64,000 nt of DNA from NCBI GenBank assembly GCA_016748015.1, contig JAAOMT010000067.1, positions 186,001 to 250,000 of the forward strand, in the 5' to 3' direction. The notes under the pieces are model-generated. The model did no database searches and had not been told where the DNA came from. It saw only the letters and a list, made by a program, of their open reading frames with translations. Source of the stretch: Geosiphon pyriformis. Lineage: Eukaryota > Glomeromycota > Glomeromycetes > Archaeosporales > Geosiphonaceae. Below are positions 10,601 to 22,383 of this stretch, one piece after another (positions within the stretch are counted from its first letter, which is position 1; each line of letters opens with the position of its first letter). Made by a program: the position numbers and the translations under genes.

Positions 10601-11859
10601 ATAAAAATTTTGTTTTTAAAATTGTTGTTATTGATAATATTGCTGTTACTAATAATTATTAGTATTTTTTCTATGTTGTAATAGTTAATAAGTTCTAGAA
10701 TTTTATGCTAAGAATCTCTCAATTTTTTGAGACAATTTTTTACTTAATTAAGTAAAACTTTGCATTAATATTTAATGTTTTGTTAATAGACAAATTGACA
10801 GCTTAGATATGATTGGCTTTTTGTTTTGTTAATTTGAAGTTACTAACAAGTATTATAACTTCTTATAAGTTGTCAGAGTGTTAAGATCCAATAAATTAAA
10901 TAATACTGTTCTTTAGTTTCTTAATAAATTGGTTGAAAATTTGATCTAAAATGTAATAGTCTTTTTTAATTGTTTGAATTTAATAGAAAATTTGTTTAAT
11001 TTTTTAAAATAAGTGGTTACAGCTTTATAATTTTTTTGTTTTATTATGTTAAATTAATTTTACAGTCTGATAAGCATATTTGGATTACAAAAATATTATA
11101 AAAAAACAAGTTTAAAGATAGCAAAATCAGTTAGTTTCTTATCAAAACTTTAATATTATAAATCTGTAGTTTTAATTAAGAAGAAAAATAGAGCTTGTAT
11201 TGTTTTGGCCTTATCTTAATTGTTAGCTGTAATTGTTTTTTTGGCTTCTGCAATCCAAGTATATGTGTTTTTTTTTATCTAAGAATTTTTCCAGTTAGTA
11301 ATATTTTTATAAGTTATAATCTAAGTAATAAAGATTTGTTTAATTGTTAACAAAAAAATATTGACAAAGATATATTTAGTTATTTTGTTAAATTTAATAC
11401 TGGTTGTTTTTTTTGTTAATAACAATAATAGTTTGTAATATAAATATTATTTTTAAAAGAGTAGTTGTTAATTTAATTAAAGACAATACTAGAGATTGTG
11501 TTCAAAAAAAGTGTTTTTAACTAAGTTACTGGATGTTGAAGTAAGGCTTTTAAATATGATTTTATATTTTTTTAAAGATTTATTCCAAAAATTCTGGTTA
11601 AAGTCCTAAAAATACAGATTTTTAAAAATTCTCAAAGTTTTTGCTTGTAATTTGGTAGATTTTTTGAATAAAATTTTGCTTTTTAAGGTTTAATAATAGA
11701 AAAAAATTGTTGATAAAAGAAACTTCAATTTTTTATTAACTATAAATAGAAGATTTTTTTATGTAGTTTGTCTATTATTGTCAGAATTAAACTTGAATTT
11801 TTCAAAATTAGATTTCAATATTTGTTTTTTTTTCTTCTAAAAGTATTAATTTTGGGTGT
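7604..11859. other. AT-rich DNA without recognisable genes
   Basis: Over 4 kb of very AT-rich sequence. No open frame exceeds about 65 codons and none has a recognisable domain. On the minus strand, roughly 9060-9450 and 10100-10300 give longer runs of mixed amino-acid composition (for example around 9100-9250 a Lys/Thr/Tyr-rich stretch), which may be remains of an old transposon, but I cannot name a family. No tRNA-like cloverleaf was noticed. Confidence 0.6.
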
Positions 11860-12763
11860 TGTTATAGGTAATTATTTGGGGTGTGAAAACAAATAACAAA
11901 CTTGTAATTTGATGTTTAATAGCTTATACAGTTAATAATATTTGAAAGTTTTGTTGATTTAAAGGTTTTGGTTGAGTTTTTTGTATAATAAACAGAGATT
12001 TAATAGTTGTTTCAGTACCCTTTTAAAAGTGTATTTTATGAATTTTTTTCTCAACTTAATGGCTGGTTTTTTTTAGTAAGCTATTCTTAAATTCTGAGTT
12101 TTTACTCTTATTTTTGAGTCTTTTATCAGTCTTTTTTTGATGTCAATAACTCTGTATGTTAATCTTTTAATCAATTAATAAACACAAACAAAAAAAAATA
12201 AAAAATAAAAAATAAAAAAAAATAAAAAGAAAATAAGAAATTAGTATTCCATTAATAGTTATGATCAAAAGCTATTGGTTCAATGTAATTAAGTGTTAGA
12301 ATCTATTAACATGGAGTGTTAATAAAGTAAAAGTGATTAAATATTTCTTAATCAAATAACAATAACATAGATTCAGGTAATAATTAATATTTTATTGATA
12401 TGTAATTTAATTTCATTTCGAGTTATAGAAAACTGTTTTTTAAAGAAAAGAGTATTGGATAATTAATTGATTATAAATTAGATTCTAAGATGAATTTTGT
12501 TTTTTCTATTTCTAATACTTTTATTATATACACTTATTTTTTTGTTTTATGAAATCTCATATTTTCCTAAGCAATATGCCCTAATTTATTAACAATATTT
12601 ATATTGTTAAGCAGTGTGCTATAATTTGCTAGTAATATACATATTACTAAGCAATATGTCATAGTTTTTTAATATTGTGCTCATGTATTAAGTACTATTC
12701 TCCTATTAGTTTATTTTTTTATTTGTTTTTTCTACTTTTTTTTGTATTTTTTTATAAATAACA
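11860..12763 (-). repeat. Solo LTR, family 2, minus strand
   Basis: A complete LTR with no element attached. The left end TGTTATAGGTAATTATTTGG matches the LTR end at 1961, and the right end ATAAATAACA is the LTR start. It is flanked by 4-bp duplications GTGT (11856-11859) and ATGT (12764-12767), differing by one G-to-A transition. No primer binding site adjoins it, which supports a solo LTR left by LTR-LTR recombination. The U3 repeat (12565-12700) is the AAGCAATATG type of the element at 41255. Confidence 0.8.
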
Positions 12764-13109
12764 ATGTATATCTCGATTTTTTTGTTAATTAAAACAAGAA
12801 TTTTAGCTATGATTTATGTTGTAATTAAAGTTGTATATATTAATAATTGTTAATGAATTTGTTTTTTAAGTTTTTTTGTATTGATTGTTTGGCCTAGTAA
12901 ATAGTTAATTTTAGCATATATACAATAGCAAAAATTGCTTTCAACAATAATAATTTTTGTTAGAATTTCCAAGTCTTTCCTAAAGTATTAAAATAATGCT
13001 TTTCTAAATAGTAAGTAATTTTTTTTTATAGTTTTAATAGTTGCTATTTTTGTGAATTTTTGGAATGTTTTGTCTCTATAAATTTAATAATCCTATAAAA
13101 ACACCCAAA

Positions 13110-14140
13110 TATTACAGATAAATTTGGTAAAGTATGATAATAATGTTTAATGCTTTATATTTAAATAAGAAAGCTTAAAGAGTTTTTTTGTTTATATAAA
13201 TAACAGATTAAAATTATTAGTCTTTAAAAATTTTTAATATATATAAATTTATCTATGAAGTTTTTTAATTATAAAGCACAGAGAAGTGGTTTAATTGTGT
13301 ATAATGAGTATATATGAACTATTTTTTTTAAGTTAATTGAATATAATTATTAAAGTTTAATATTGTTTTTTCATCTTTTTAGTAAGTTAACAAAATAGAG
13401 TTAATATTTAAACTTAAAGAGAGCTTTTTTTTTTACCAGGCTATTACAAAGTTTATTTTGAAATAGTCAATTTTTATAATGTTACTGTTTTATCAGAAAA
13501 AAAAAATTCAAAAAAAAATAAAATGAAAATAAGAGAAGAAAAAAAGAGAAATTAGTATTGTTAATTATTATAATTAAGAGTGATTAATCTAAGTTATTAG
13601 AGTTTTAAAGTTGTTTATGTTAATAGTATCTGGTTTAAAACAAAAATAAAAGAAATAATTAATTTAATTTTGACAACACAAATTCGAAAATTAGATACAA
13701 ATAAATTAAACAATATTTTTATTTAATTGTAAATATAAAAATATAAAAAAAATAAAATAAAAGAAATTTATTAAGTTTTTAAGACTAAGATATGTTTTTA
13801 AAGAAATAGGTTTTTATTTTCTGTCTATTTTTTTATCTGCTAAAATTACTCATTTTTATACATATTTTTTAGTTTTACAAGATTATTTTTAATTATTTGT
13901 TATTACTAGCTATTATTTACTATTTCTGTTATTGTTTTGTTTTTTTATACTATAATTAGTTATTTTATTTTATGGCTAGTTATTTTGTGTTATTTTATAT
14001 TATTGTGTATTATCTTGTATTATTTTGAATTATTATCTATTATTTTGTGTTATTTTGTGTTATCATGTTTTTTTTATATTATCATATTTTAATTACATTT
14101 TTTTAATAGTTTTTGGATTGGCTTTTTTACTTAAGTAATA
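13110..14140 (-). repeat. Solo LTR, TATTGCTAGC-repeat subtype, minus strand, decayed
   Basis: Aligns to the LTR at 55280-56220: the left end TATTACAGATAAATTTGG matches TGTTATGGGTAAACTTGG, and the right end TTACTTAAGTAATA matches CTACTTGGGTAACA. The inner TTACCAGGCTATTACAAAG block (13433-13451) and the TATTTTGTGTTATT-type repeats (13895-14090) correspond too. No matching 4-bp duplication is visible, so the ends are less certain than for the other LTRs. Confidence 0.7.
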
Positions 14141-15398
14141 ATATACAACAATTGGTTAAAAATTTCGAAAATTATACTGTAGTAGTTAATAAATTATTGG
14201 TAACTAAAAATATTTTTGATAATAATAAAATTGTAGATATAATTTTAATTAATGCTTAAATTAAAACCAATACAATTAATAACATAAAAAAAAATTAAAA
14301 GAATCTCTATTTATTATAATTACAATTACAGAAGCATATAAAGCATTAAAAAAGGTACTAAAATTTGAAATGCAAATAACAAAAAAAAAATTTAACATAG
14401 AAAACCAAAATTTATTTAAAAAAAAATTATATAAATATAAAAAATCTAAAAAAATCTAAAAAACAAATAACAATTAATCAATATTTTAATAATAATAATA
14501 ATAATAATTAATTAATTTAATAAATAAATATAGTTTATTTAATAATAATTATAAAACTTTATAATAGAATATTTTTAAAATAGAACATAATTTACATATT
14601 TTAATTGTATTCTTTTATAGAGATCTGATTATATTTGAAAAATTTTTAAAATTTTTAAATTGATTAATAATTAAAAAATTAATAATTAAACTTTTCAAGT
14701 AATAAAAATAATAAATTAAATAAGCAAAAAAATATGAAAATAGATAATAAAAATTAATTTCAAATTAATAATAAAAATTTCAAAATAATATAATTTTAAA
14801 TAATAAAATATAAAATTAACATTTTATTAAGCTTTTAAAACTGATTAAATAATGTATTTAATATAAAAAAAATAATAAAATAATAAAAAATTAAGTAATT
14901 AAAAACTGCTTTTTTATAAAATTGTTATTAATTATTATTAGAATTTACTAGTTATTATAAATAAAAAATTTTATTAAAAATTTTTTTTTCTCTTAATTTT
15001 TGACTATAATTAAAGCAAAAAGTAAAAAAGTTACAACTTTTTTATTTTTTTTAAGACTTAAAATAATTAATAGTTTTTTATTAGTAAACTACTAATAACT
15101 ATAGAAATCATTTAATAATGCTCTATAAAAAAACTTTTTTTAAAGTAGTTTACTTAGAATAATTTTAATTTAATCTCTGTTTTCTTTAAAAGTTTTAAAG
15201 TATTTAATAAAAAATTAATAACCAAAAAAGCCAAAATGGCCAAAAAACAATCTTTTTAATCTCTATTATATTTAATAACAACTTTTTAAAAATATTAAAA
15301 AAAATTTTTCTGGTGGTTTTGGTAGTTTTAATGTTTTAAAGTTAGTTTTTTCAGTTTTTTTTGATTTTTTAGTTTTTTTTGTTAATTTTATATTATAG
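14141..15398. other. AT-rich spacer
   Basis: Extremely AT-rich, with many AATAAT and poly-A/T runs. No open frame or structured RNA that I can support. It ends at the 5' end of LINE L1. Confidence 0.7.
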
Positions 15399-15549
15399 AC
15401 TTCTTTCTCTCCTATGTCCAAAATTTTCCAAAGAGTCTGTTTCTGAAAAAGAAGTTTTTTGTTTTTTGTTCTTTCTGCTATATTGTTTCAACATTTCTTT
15501 ACATGATAACCCTTTTGTTGTGGATTTGGAGGCTGCTGCTGGTGGTAGT

Positions 15550-17394
15550 ATGGCTAAGAAAAAGATGCATAAGGGGGTCTTTCATGGTCCTGCTGGTAGT
15601 TCATTCACTCAGAAAAAGAAAGTGGTTGTTGGCAATATTAAGCACTCTGGTGATGAAAAGGATGTTTTTTTAGACAAACCTGTCTCTGGTGGTAATATGT
15701 TCTCTGATGTGGATGGTAAGTCTAATGATAGTGAAGGCAGTGTCTTGATGGCTGGTATTAGTGCTAGTTCTTTGCTTGGCTCAGCTGCCAATACTCCCAA
15801 AGCCAAAATTGTGATATCTGGTGTTGTTGATGGCTCTTCTCTCAGCTCAATTAACTATGATATGGACGAGAATGCTGAGGACCTCCCTCCTCCTCTCAAT
15901 TTCCCTCTCAGCAAAAGGTGGGTCGATCCCAAGGTGGTGAAGACTCCTATGGAAGTGGCAGTTAAGAAGTCTTATGCTTTGGATATTAATCTTTCAGCAA
16001 TGGAAGGGAAATCAACTACGGCCAAAACTCAAGCAATTAAGAAGATTTTTTCAGTTGTTAATGGTTTTAGGGGGGCCACTACCCCCTCAAAATTTGAAGG
16101 GATCATCAGATCTACCTTCACATCAGAGGAAAGCATGATAAAGACCATGTTATTGGCTGGGGAAAATGAGATCATCGTAAATACTAATCTCATGAAATCA
16201 GGAGTACATTCAGATCGGGCCATAGTGATCAAAGAAATTCCCATGGATATCCCAAAGGAAATGATTGTTGCCGCAGTTGCTGAGTTTGGAGAAATCAAGT
16301 TGATCAAGATTTAGTTAATTGGCATGTGACAGAAGGCTGTGGTGGAGTTTGCCAAATCGAGTCAAGCAGATCAATTAGCATCGAGATAGTCATTCTTAAT
16401 CGGGAAAGATTCAGTACGTGTGGCCAAAGCTGTGGGAGATCATGATATCTGGGCCTTTAGGGATTGTTTTAGAGTGCTTCTGTTTACATTGCTGGTGGGA
16501 ACAACGGCGCATGATCTTAGTAATCTTTTGGATAGGGCTGGTGGCAAAACTTGCATTATTAATCGTTCATTGGACACTGGTAATAGAATTTGTTGTGCAG
16601 TAGTTGGCTTCGAATCTGAGAATGATCTGAATTCTGCTTTTCTCACTGAGCCTGTTTTTGGTGGTGTTCGACTTTTATGGGCTAGATTTGATGTGATTTG
16701 GTGTGAGAAATGTGGGCATCTTGGTTATTCGGCTTTTGAGTGTGATGCTTTAAATGTATTGTCTCTTGTGCCCATATTTCCATTTAAAAAGCCTATTTCC
16801 AGTGCCAATTGCCTCCAGCTGGCCAAACTGTATGCAAGAAAGAATGTTTCTATCTCTCGCCCTGCTGCTTTTGGTGGCAAGTCATGGGCCCAAGTGGTGT
16901 CTGTTGCTTCTTCTTCTGATGGTTCCTCTTCTGGTTCTGGTTTTGATTCTAGTGCTTTCTCTCTCAGTGTCTTTGGTTTAGGTGGTGGTGGTTCTCTATT
17001 TCCAAATGACAATTTTTTGTTGGGTGCTTGTTTGGTATCTTTGGAACGTTTCTTGGGGCTCCTACATGATCAGGTTTCTCATATTGTGCACAAGCTTAGT
17101 GGTGTGAATTTGGTGCCTTTGGCCTCCTCTTCTTCTTCTGGTGTTTTGGCTGTCCCAATGGCTGCCGATATTGATATGATTTTGAATACTACTCTGACTG
17201 TTCCTGTGGTGACATCTTCGCTTCCTTCTGTTGGTTTGAATTTGGGTTTAAGTAGTTCAAAGGTTTTGACCTCAAAAGTGAGTTCCTTAGAATCCAAGCT
17301 GGCGGCTCTTGACGCCTTTGTTAGTGCAATTCTGGGGAAGTTAGATTAGTTGTGTGCTAGCTTGGGATCTCAGGTGTCCTCTTCTTCCCAATAA
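15550..17394 (+). pseudogene. L1 ORF1: gag-like RNA-binding protein
   Basis: ORF1 proteins coat LINE RNA. I choose the ATG at 15550 (MAKKK) because L5 has an ATG at the matching place (53247). The N-terminal third is Ser/Gly-rich and low complexity. The middle (about 16080-16330) is a conserved block ending in FGEIKLIKI that resembles an RRM-like fold. Then comes a basic segment and a zinc knuckle at about 16705-16745 reading CEKCGHLGYSAFEC. The usual His of CX2CX4HX4C is Tyr, explained by CAT to TAT. In-frame stops at 16312 (TAG for CAG), 16327 (TGA for TGG), 16388 (TAG for TGG) and 17347 (TAG for CAG) are all C-to-T/G-to-A. The ORF ends CAATAA at 17394. Confidence 0.8.
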
Positions 17395-17411
17395 GTAACC
17401 TGGTTTGGAAG

Positions 17412-20400
17412 GTGGCTATGTGTAATGTGAGAGGAATGAACAATCCTGCGAAACAGAATGATATCATTCATTGGCATAAGGATATGAACAATTTAGTTTC
17501 TATTTTTATGGAATCAAAATTAAAGGGAAAAATTTGCTCCTGGATTGTCAACAAATTTGATGGTGTACAGGTGTTTACCTCTAATATGGAATCTGGTTAT
17601 CTTGGTGCAGGTGTGGTGATTGTCATGGATTCTTCTTTGGCAAGACATGTTTGTAAGATTTTGGAAGTGCCTGGTCGGCTCCTGTCCATCAGGTTGCTTT
17701 TCAGGAATAAACTGTCTGTGTCAATTTTGGGGCTGTATGCTAATGCCTTTTCGGTGGCTCAGTTTTCTCAGGCTGGTGACATCAACTCTCTTATTGCAAA
17801 GGCTGTCAATAAATCTTCTTTCATTATTCTTGGTGGCAATTTTAATGAAGACGGCTCTCATAAGTGTGCAAGTTTTAGGAAATGTCTGGACATAGATTTG
17901 GTTAATGCCCTGAGTGGGAACTCCTGTGGGAAATTGCCGACTTGGTCTAATTCTTAGGGCATTGCTAAGACAATTGATTATGTGCTCATTTTTTCAAACC
18001 TAGTCAATGTAGTGGTGGGTCGCGATTTGGTTGGTGTTGGAAAATACTTTGATACTGATCATCAGGCTGTCTCAATGTGGGTGGGTTTAGGTGGTCTGCT
18101 AGATGTCCAGTTGAATTTTGTCCGCAAGCAGACAAATAAGGATCACTGGAAGTACAATTGCAAAGGTGTAGATGATATTAAATGGGCCAAATTTAAGAAG
18201 GATACTGCGGCAAATGCTGCTATGTTTTATGATGATTTTCTTGCAGCCAGGATCCGCTCAGACTTGGATTCAATGTGGGTTGCTCTCCATAAAGTGATGT
18301 GTCTGTCTGCTAAGGCAGTTTTTAAGAGGAAGTAGTTCAAGGACTATGATAAAATTTTTAGCAGGGAATCGTCCAAGTTTCACAGACTGGAGCTCTTGGT
18401 GTCTAAGTTAGTTAAAGCATCTCATCTGAATTCTGCTGAGGAGTTTACTTCCTTGCTCGACAGATAGAAAGGTGTGAATTCAGTCAATGCCTCTCTGGTG
18501 AAGTCTCTCTTCCTGTCAGGTTCCTACTTCGATGCTATTTGGTCAGTTTTGTCCAAAGTCAAAAAGTCTTATCACTCCTCCAAAATGTCTGAAGCAGAGC
18601 GGGTTAGGGAATCTCAAATCAGGTCGGCAATAGATAAAAGGATGAAAAGTTTCGAATTGAACAAGGATCATACTATTAGGAGCATGTTGAAATGTCCTTT
18701 TCGAAAGGTAACTTTGGATCATCTGGTTGTTGATGATGAGTTGGTGTTAGAGCCTGATTTGGTTAAGACCAAAGTTGATGCGGTCATGGAGAGATAGACT
18801 AGGAAGCGTGGTGTATTTTCTGATGTTACTGGTGTCTGGAGTCGCCAATACCAGCCTTTGGAGTATGTTTTTGATGACACTTTTTCTGGTGTAATGTGCC
18901 TGATCAATTTTGATGAGATGTCTAGCATCATTTTAAGTTTGCCTAATAGAAAAGCAGCTGGGCTCTCTGGTATCTCAAATGAGTTGTGGAAACATTGCGA
19001 CAAATCAGTTCTGGATATGCTTTTAGTACTTTTAAATGTTTGCTTGGAGTGTGAATCTGTTTTTGGGCCTTGAAAGGAGGCTTGGGTGTCGATGATTCCC
19101 AAACCATATAAATGAGAGGGTGTTCTCATGAATACCCATCCTATTGCTTTGATTGAAACAGCTTGCAAAGTCCTTTCTAAAGTGCTTTTGGACAGGATTT
19201 CTTCGGCTTGTAGTATTTTTGATGTTCTGAAAGGGGATAATTTTTCTGTCTTAAAAAGTATGACTACGCAATCTCCTATTTTCACTATTGGTTCGGTCAT
19301 TGAAGATGCTTTAGAAAAAAACTGAGAGCTGTGGCTGGTCTTGCAGGACATGTGAAAGGCTTATGACTCTGTTGGTTGGGAACATCTGAGGAAAAGCTTG
19401 GTTAGGATAAAGATGTGTGGCAAATTCATTCAGTTTTTTGGTAGCATCCACAATGATCAGGTTAACAGAGTTATGACAGATTTTGGGTTGACCAATAGAT
19501 ATCAGGTACATAATGACTTGGACCAAGAGGAGGTGTTTTTTCCTCTTTTCTGGCGCATATTTTATGATCCTCTTTTGTGTGAAGTCAAGAGACAAGAAAG
19601 TGTATGTGGATACAGATTAGACTCTCGTTTTGTTGCCAACACTGGTCACACTAAATCTCGGACTGGTTTGACTTTTTTCCTCACAGCTGGTGCTTTCGTC
19701 GATGATATGATTTGGATTGGTAGCAGCCAGGCTGCCACCCAACATATTCTCAATGTTGCTAGTGATTTCTTTCGAGTCAATGACATTTCAATCAATAATG
19801 ACAAAATGGTGGCCATTCCCATTAATTGCAGAGTTTCCAATCCTTATTTGTTGATCAGTGGTTTGCCTATTTTGATAGCCAAAAGAGGGGAGTCTCATCG
19901 GTACCTGGGTATCTTTCTGTCTACTGAAGGTTTGTCAAAGCCTAGCTTGGCTAAGGCATGCTCGGATGTCTGGTTCTTCACCAACATTGTTCTAAGAAAA
20001 GCTATCTTTAATAAGCAGTTCTCATATTTGGTTTCAGCAGTTCTTCATCCCATCATTGCTTACAGGACTCAGTTTAGTTTTGTTTCTATTAGTGTGTGTG
20101 CAAAATGGAACACTATGATTCATAAAGGTTTGAAGTCCAAATCTGGCCTGCCGCTCAACTTTCCCAATGATGCTATTTATCATCCTTCTTTGTATGGGTT
20201 GAAATCTTTCGAACAGGTCCAGGCTGAGAGCAAGTCAGCTGCTGTTGTTTGCTTCGCTAATTCTATGAGTATCTTGGACCACTTGTTCACACATAGGTCT
20301 CATGACTTACAGGTTCTCAGCTGGCACCCTTGCCACCTCCTGCTTTTCCCTTCCCATATTAGTGTCAGTCCTTTGAATAATTTTTTGGCTGGTGTCATCC

Positions 20401-22079
20401 GAATTTTTTTGGGTTGTGACCTTTCTCTGGGTGGTCTCATGACCAAAGCTTTTCGTTTTCAAAAAGGGACCTTAATGTCTGTTGTTCTTGGTGAGCCAGC
20501 TTTTTATAAATGTGTCTCTTCACTTCGGCGATATGGAATTGCCTTTGTTGAGCAGATTCGCGATCAAACTGGTTTTGTTTTCAAATGCAGAACTTTCAAG
20601 CGATGGAAGAGACTGGACCCTCAGGGCCCGGTTCCTGATTGGTTCAATGTTGCTGTTCACTTTTTGTCTGGTTCTGAGTCTCTTCCCATTTGCTCTCTGT
20701 CGCCACTGAATGTTGATTTGTCTGACGTCCTTAAGTTTTGTAAGTTTGATGTTATCCGTAATTGTTTGTTAGAGGTTGATTCTGATCGCCTTTTTTTGTT
20801 TACGGATGGTTCTCTGTGTGGGCTGGGTACTCCTGGTATGAAAGCTGGTGCCACTGTTTTTTTTGGGGACATTGATTTGGGTTTGGGTGTGGAGGTTTCT
20901 GGTTTGGTTTCTTCTACTATGGTGGAGTTACAAGCCATTGCTTTGGCTCTCAAGTGTGTTTCTCCTTCTCATTCAGTCAATCTGTTTTCAGACAGCCAGG
21001 CTGCTTTGGATGCATGCAAGTCAGATTTATTGTTGGGTCATCCAGATTTCAGAAATTGGTGTTGGGTTGAATGCCGCCATATTTCTAATGTCATTTATTG
21101 CAAGAATTTGGATGTTAGTTGGATTAAAGTTAGAGATCACTCTGGGGTCTTGGGCAATGAGTGTGCTGACATTTTGGCTAGGGCTGCTGCGTCTTCTGGT
21201 GTGCATCTTCCTTACAGGATTGATGAACATTTTCTCAGGACTGGCGGTGCTGTGGTTTTTGGTAATTCTAAACATTTTGTTCATGGGGTTTTCCACTCTA
21301 TTCACTGTGCACATTGGGAGGTTGGTTCTGGTTCTCGGGTTTTGGTAGACTGTCTGCGCGCTGATGTTAATTGGTCCAGGTCATATTTGGTGTGGCATCC
21401 AGACTCTCATTTGGCCGCTGGTTTCACTAGTACTTGTACTGCTAGTTCTCAGACATATTTTATGAAGGCGTTACATCATTGTCTTCTTGTTGCTGTGTAT
21501 AAACAACTTTACAGTAAGGAGTACCCCAGTGTGAGGTGTTTGTTCTGTGGTGATGTTGAGATTTCTGATCATGTTTTTTCTTGCCCTTTTGATGCTGGCA
21601 ATCGTGCTCGGTTGATGAACGCTCATGCATCTGTTTGGGAAACGCACTCGGGTTTGTCTCGCTCGACTTCATGTGTTTCGCAGTCACTTTCTAATTGTGC
21701 TTCCAATGCTGTTGTTAGTATGGCTATATGTAAGGGCTTTGTTTTCAATGAGTGGTATCATGAATTTTTTTCTGTTTTCAAGAACTCTAAAGCAGCGGCT
21801 CAAAATATTGTGGCATTTGTTCGCAAATTATGTTTTGCATTCTGTGATGAAATTTGGCTGGTGCGTGTGAAACACAGAGCTGTTATGAAGAAAGGTGGCT
21901 TGATCCCATGTGATGGCTCTATTCCTATCTCGGTTTCTGGTCTTCCTTTGGTGCTTTCATCCAGTGTGGTTAGATTGTTGGGTATTGTTGATGCACTTGG
22001 TGTTAGTTTTGGGTTTCGTAAATCTAGTTTATTCTTTTCAGATGTAGGTAATTTGGTCTCGGTGCATGTAGGTGCCTAG
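17412..22079 (+). pseudogene. L1 ORF2: AP endonuclease, reverse transcriptase, RNase H
   Basis: ORF2 nicks target DNA and reverse-transcribes the element there. Domains in order: AP endonuclease (17420-18080: CNVRGMNN, MESKL, ILGGNFNED where the catalytic GDFN Asp is Asn, TIDYVL, DHQAV); a linker; reverse transcriptase (about 18900-20300: KAAGLSGI, TTQSP, KAYDSVGW, DLDQEEVF, FVDD at 19695-19706, YLGIFL); RNase H (20790-21200: FTDGS, ELQAIALA, DSQAALDA, NECADILA); and a C-terminal knuckle CLFCGDVEISDHVFSC (about 21538-21585). The part from 19398 to the stop at 22077-22079 is one open frame of 893 codons. Upstream stops at 17955, 18333, 18466, 18795, about 19072 and about 19321 fit transitions. 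No ATG precedes the endonuclease except at 17418; the frame overlaps the end of ORF1 in the -1 frame. Confidence 0.85.
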
Positions 22080-22088
22080 TGTTGTCCT

Positions 22089-22109
22089 GACTAGTCTGAG
22101 TGGCTGGTC
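22089..22109 (+). ncRNA. LINE 3' UTR hairpin (L1)
   Basis: GACTAGTC, a loop TGAGT, then GGCTGGTC form an 8-bp stem counting G-U pairs. The same hairpin is at 38052-38072 (L3), 22354-22374 minus (L2), 52732-52752 (N4) and 62848-62868 minus (L6, one mismatch). It starts ten bases after the ORF2 stop. In other LINEs such a 3' hairpin is what the reverse transcriptase recognises; here that is inferred. Confidence 0.7.
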
Positions 22110-22219
22110 ACGTGTAGAAAATGCATGATTCATGCCTAGTTTAGATCATTTGTATGATGTATTGTACTAGGTAGTGTTTGGACCTCACTCGTTAAATAAA
22201 AAAAAATAAAAAAAAAATA

Positions 22220-22242
22220 TTATTAATATTATAATAATTTTT
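22220..22242. other. AT junction between two LINE tails
   Basis: About 25 to 45 bases of pure A/T separate the A-rich tail of L1 from the T-rich (reverse-strand) tail of L2. The exact ends of both tails cannot be set. Confidence 0.6.
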
Positions 22243-22353
22243 AGTTTTATTTTTTTTTTTTATTTCATTTAATGAGTGAAGTCCAAACATTACCTAGTAC
22301 AATACATCATTAAATGATCTAAACTAGGTGTGAATCATGCCTTTTCTATATGT

Positions 22354-22374
22354 GACCAGTCATTCAGACCAGTC
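22354..22374 (-). ncRNA. LINE 3' UTR hairpin (L2)
   Basis: On the minus strand GACTGGTC, loop TGAAT, GACTGGTC pair over 8 positions with two G-U pairs. Same place and size as in L1 and L3. Confidence 0.7.
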
Positions 22375-22383
22375 AGAACAACA

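Larger units (their letters stand above)
15399..22219 (+). mobile_element. LINE copy L1 (two ORFs, AP endonuclease / RNase H type)
   Basis: A nearly full-length non-LTR retrotransposon of about 6.8 kb. Its 5' end begins ACTTCTTTCTCT, shared with L3 (31424), L2 (29123 minus) and L5 (53099). ORF1 is followed by ORF2, then a 130-base 3' UTR with a hairpin, and an A-rich tail (TTAAATAAAAAAAAATAAAA). The domain set (CCHC ORF1; APE, RT, RNase H and zinc knuckle in ORF2) fits the I/Tad1-like group known from fungi; clade placement is inference. Many stops make it inactive. Confidence 0.9.

Noticed and set aside
13110-14140. 4-bp target duplication at this LTR
   Set aside because: CAAA on the left and ATAT on the right do not match; I list the LTR without a duplication.
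18719-19351. 210-codon open frame on the minus strand inside L1 ORF2
   Set aside because: It is antisense to the RT linker region that aligns codon by codon with L2 and L3. Antisense frames are long here because the sense strand avoids certain codons.
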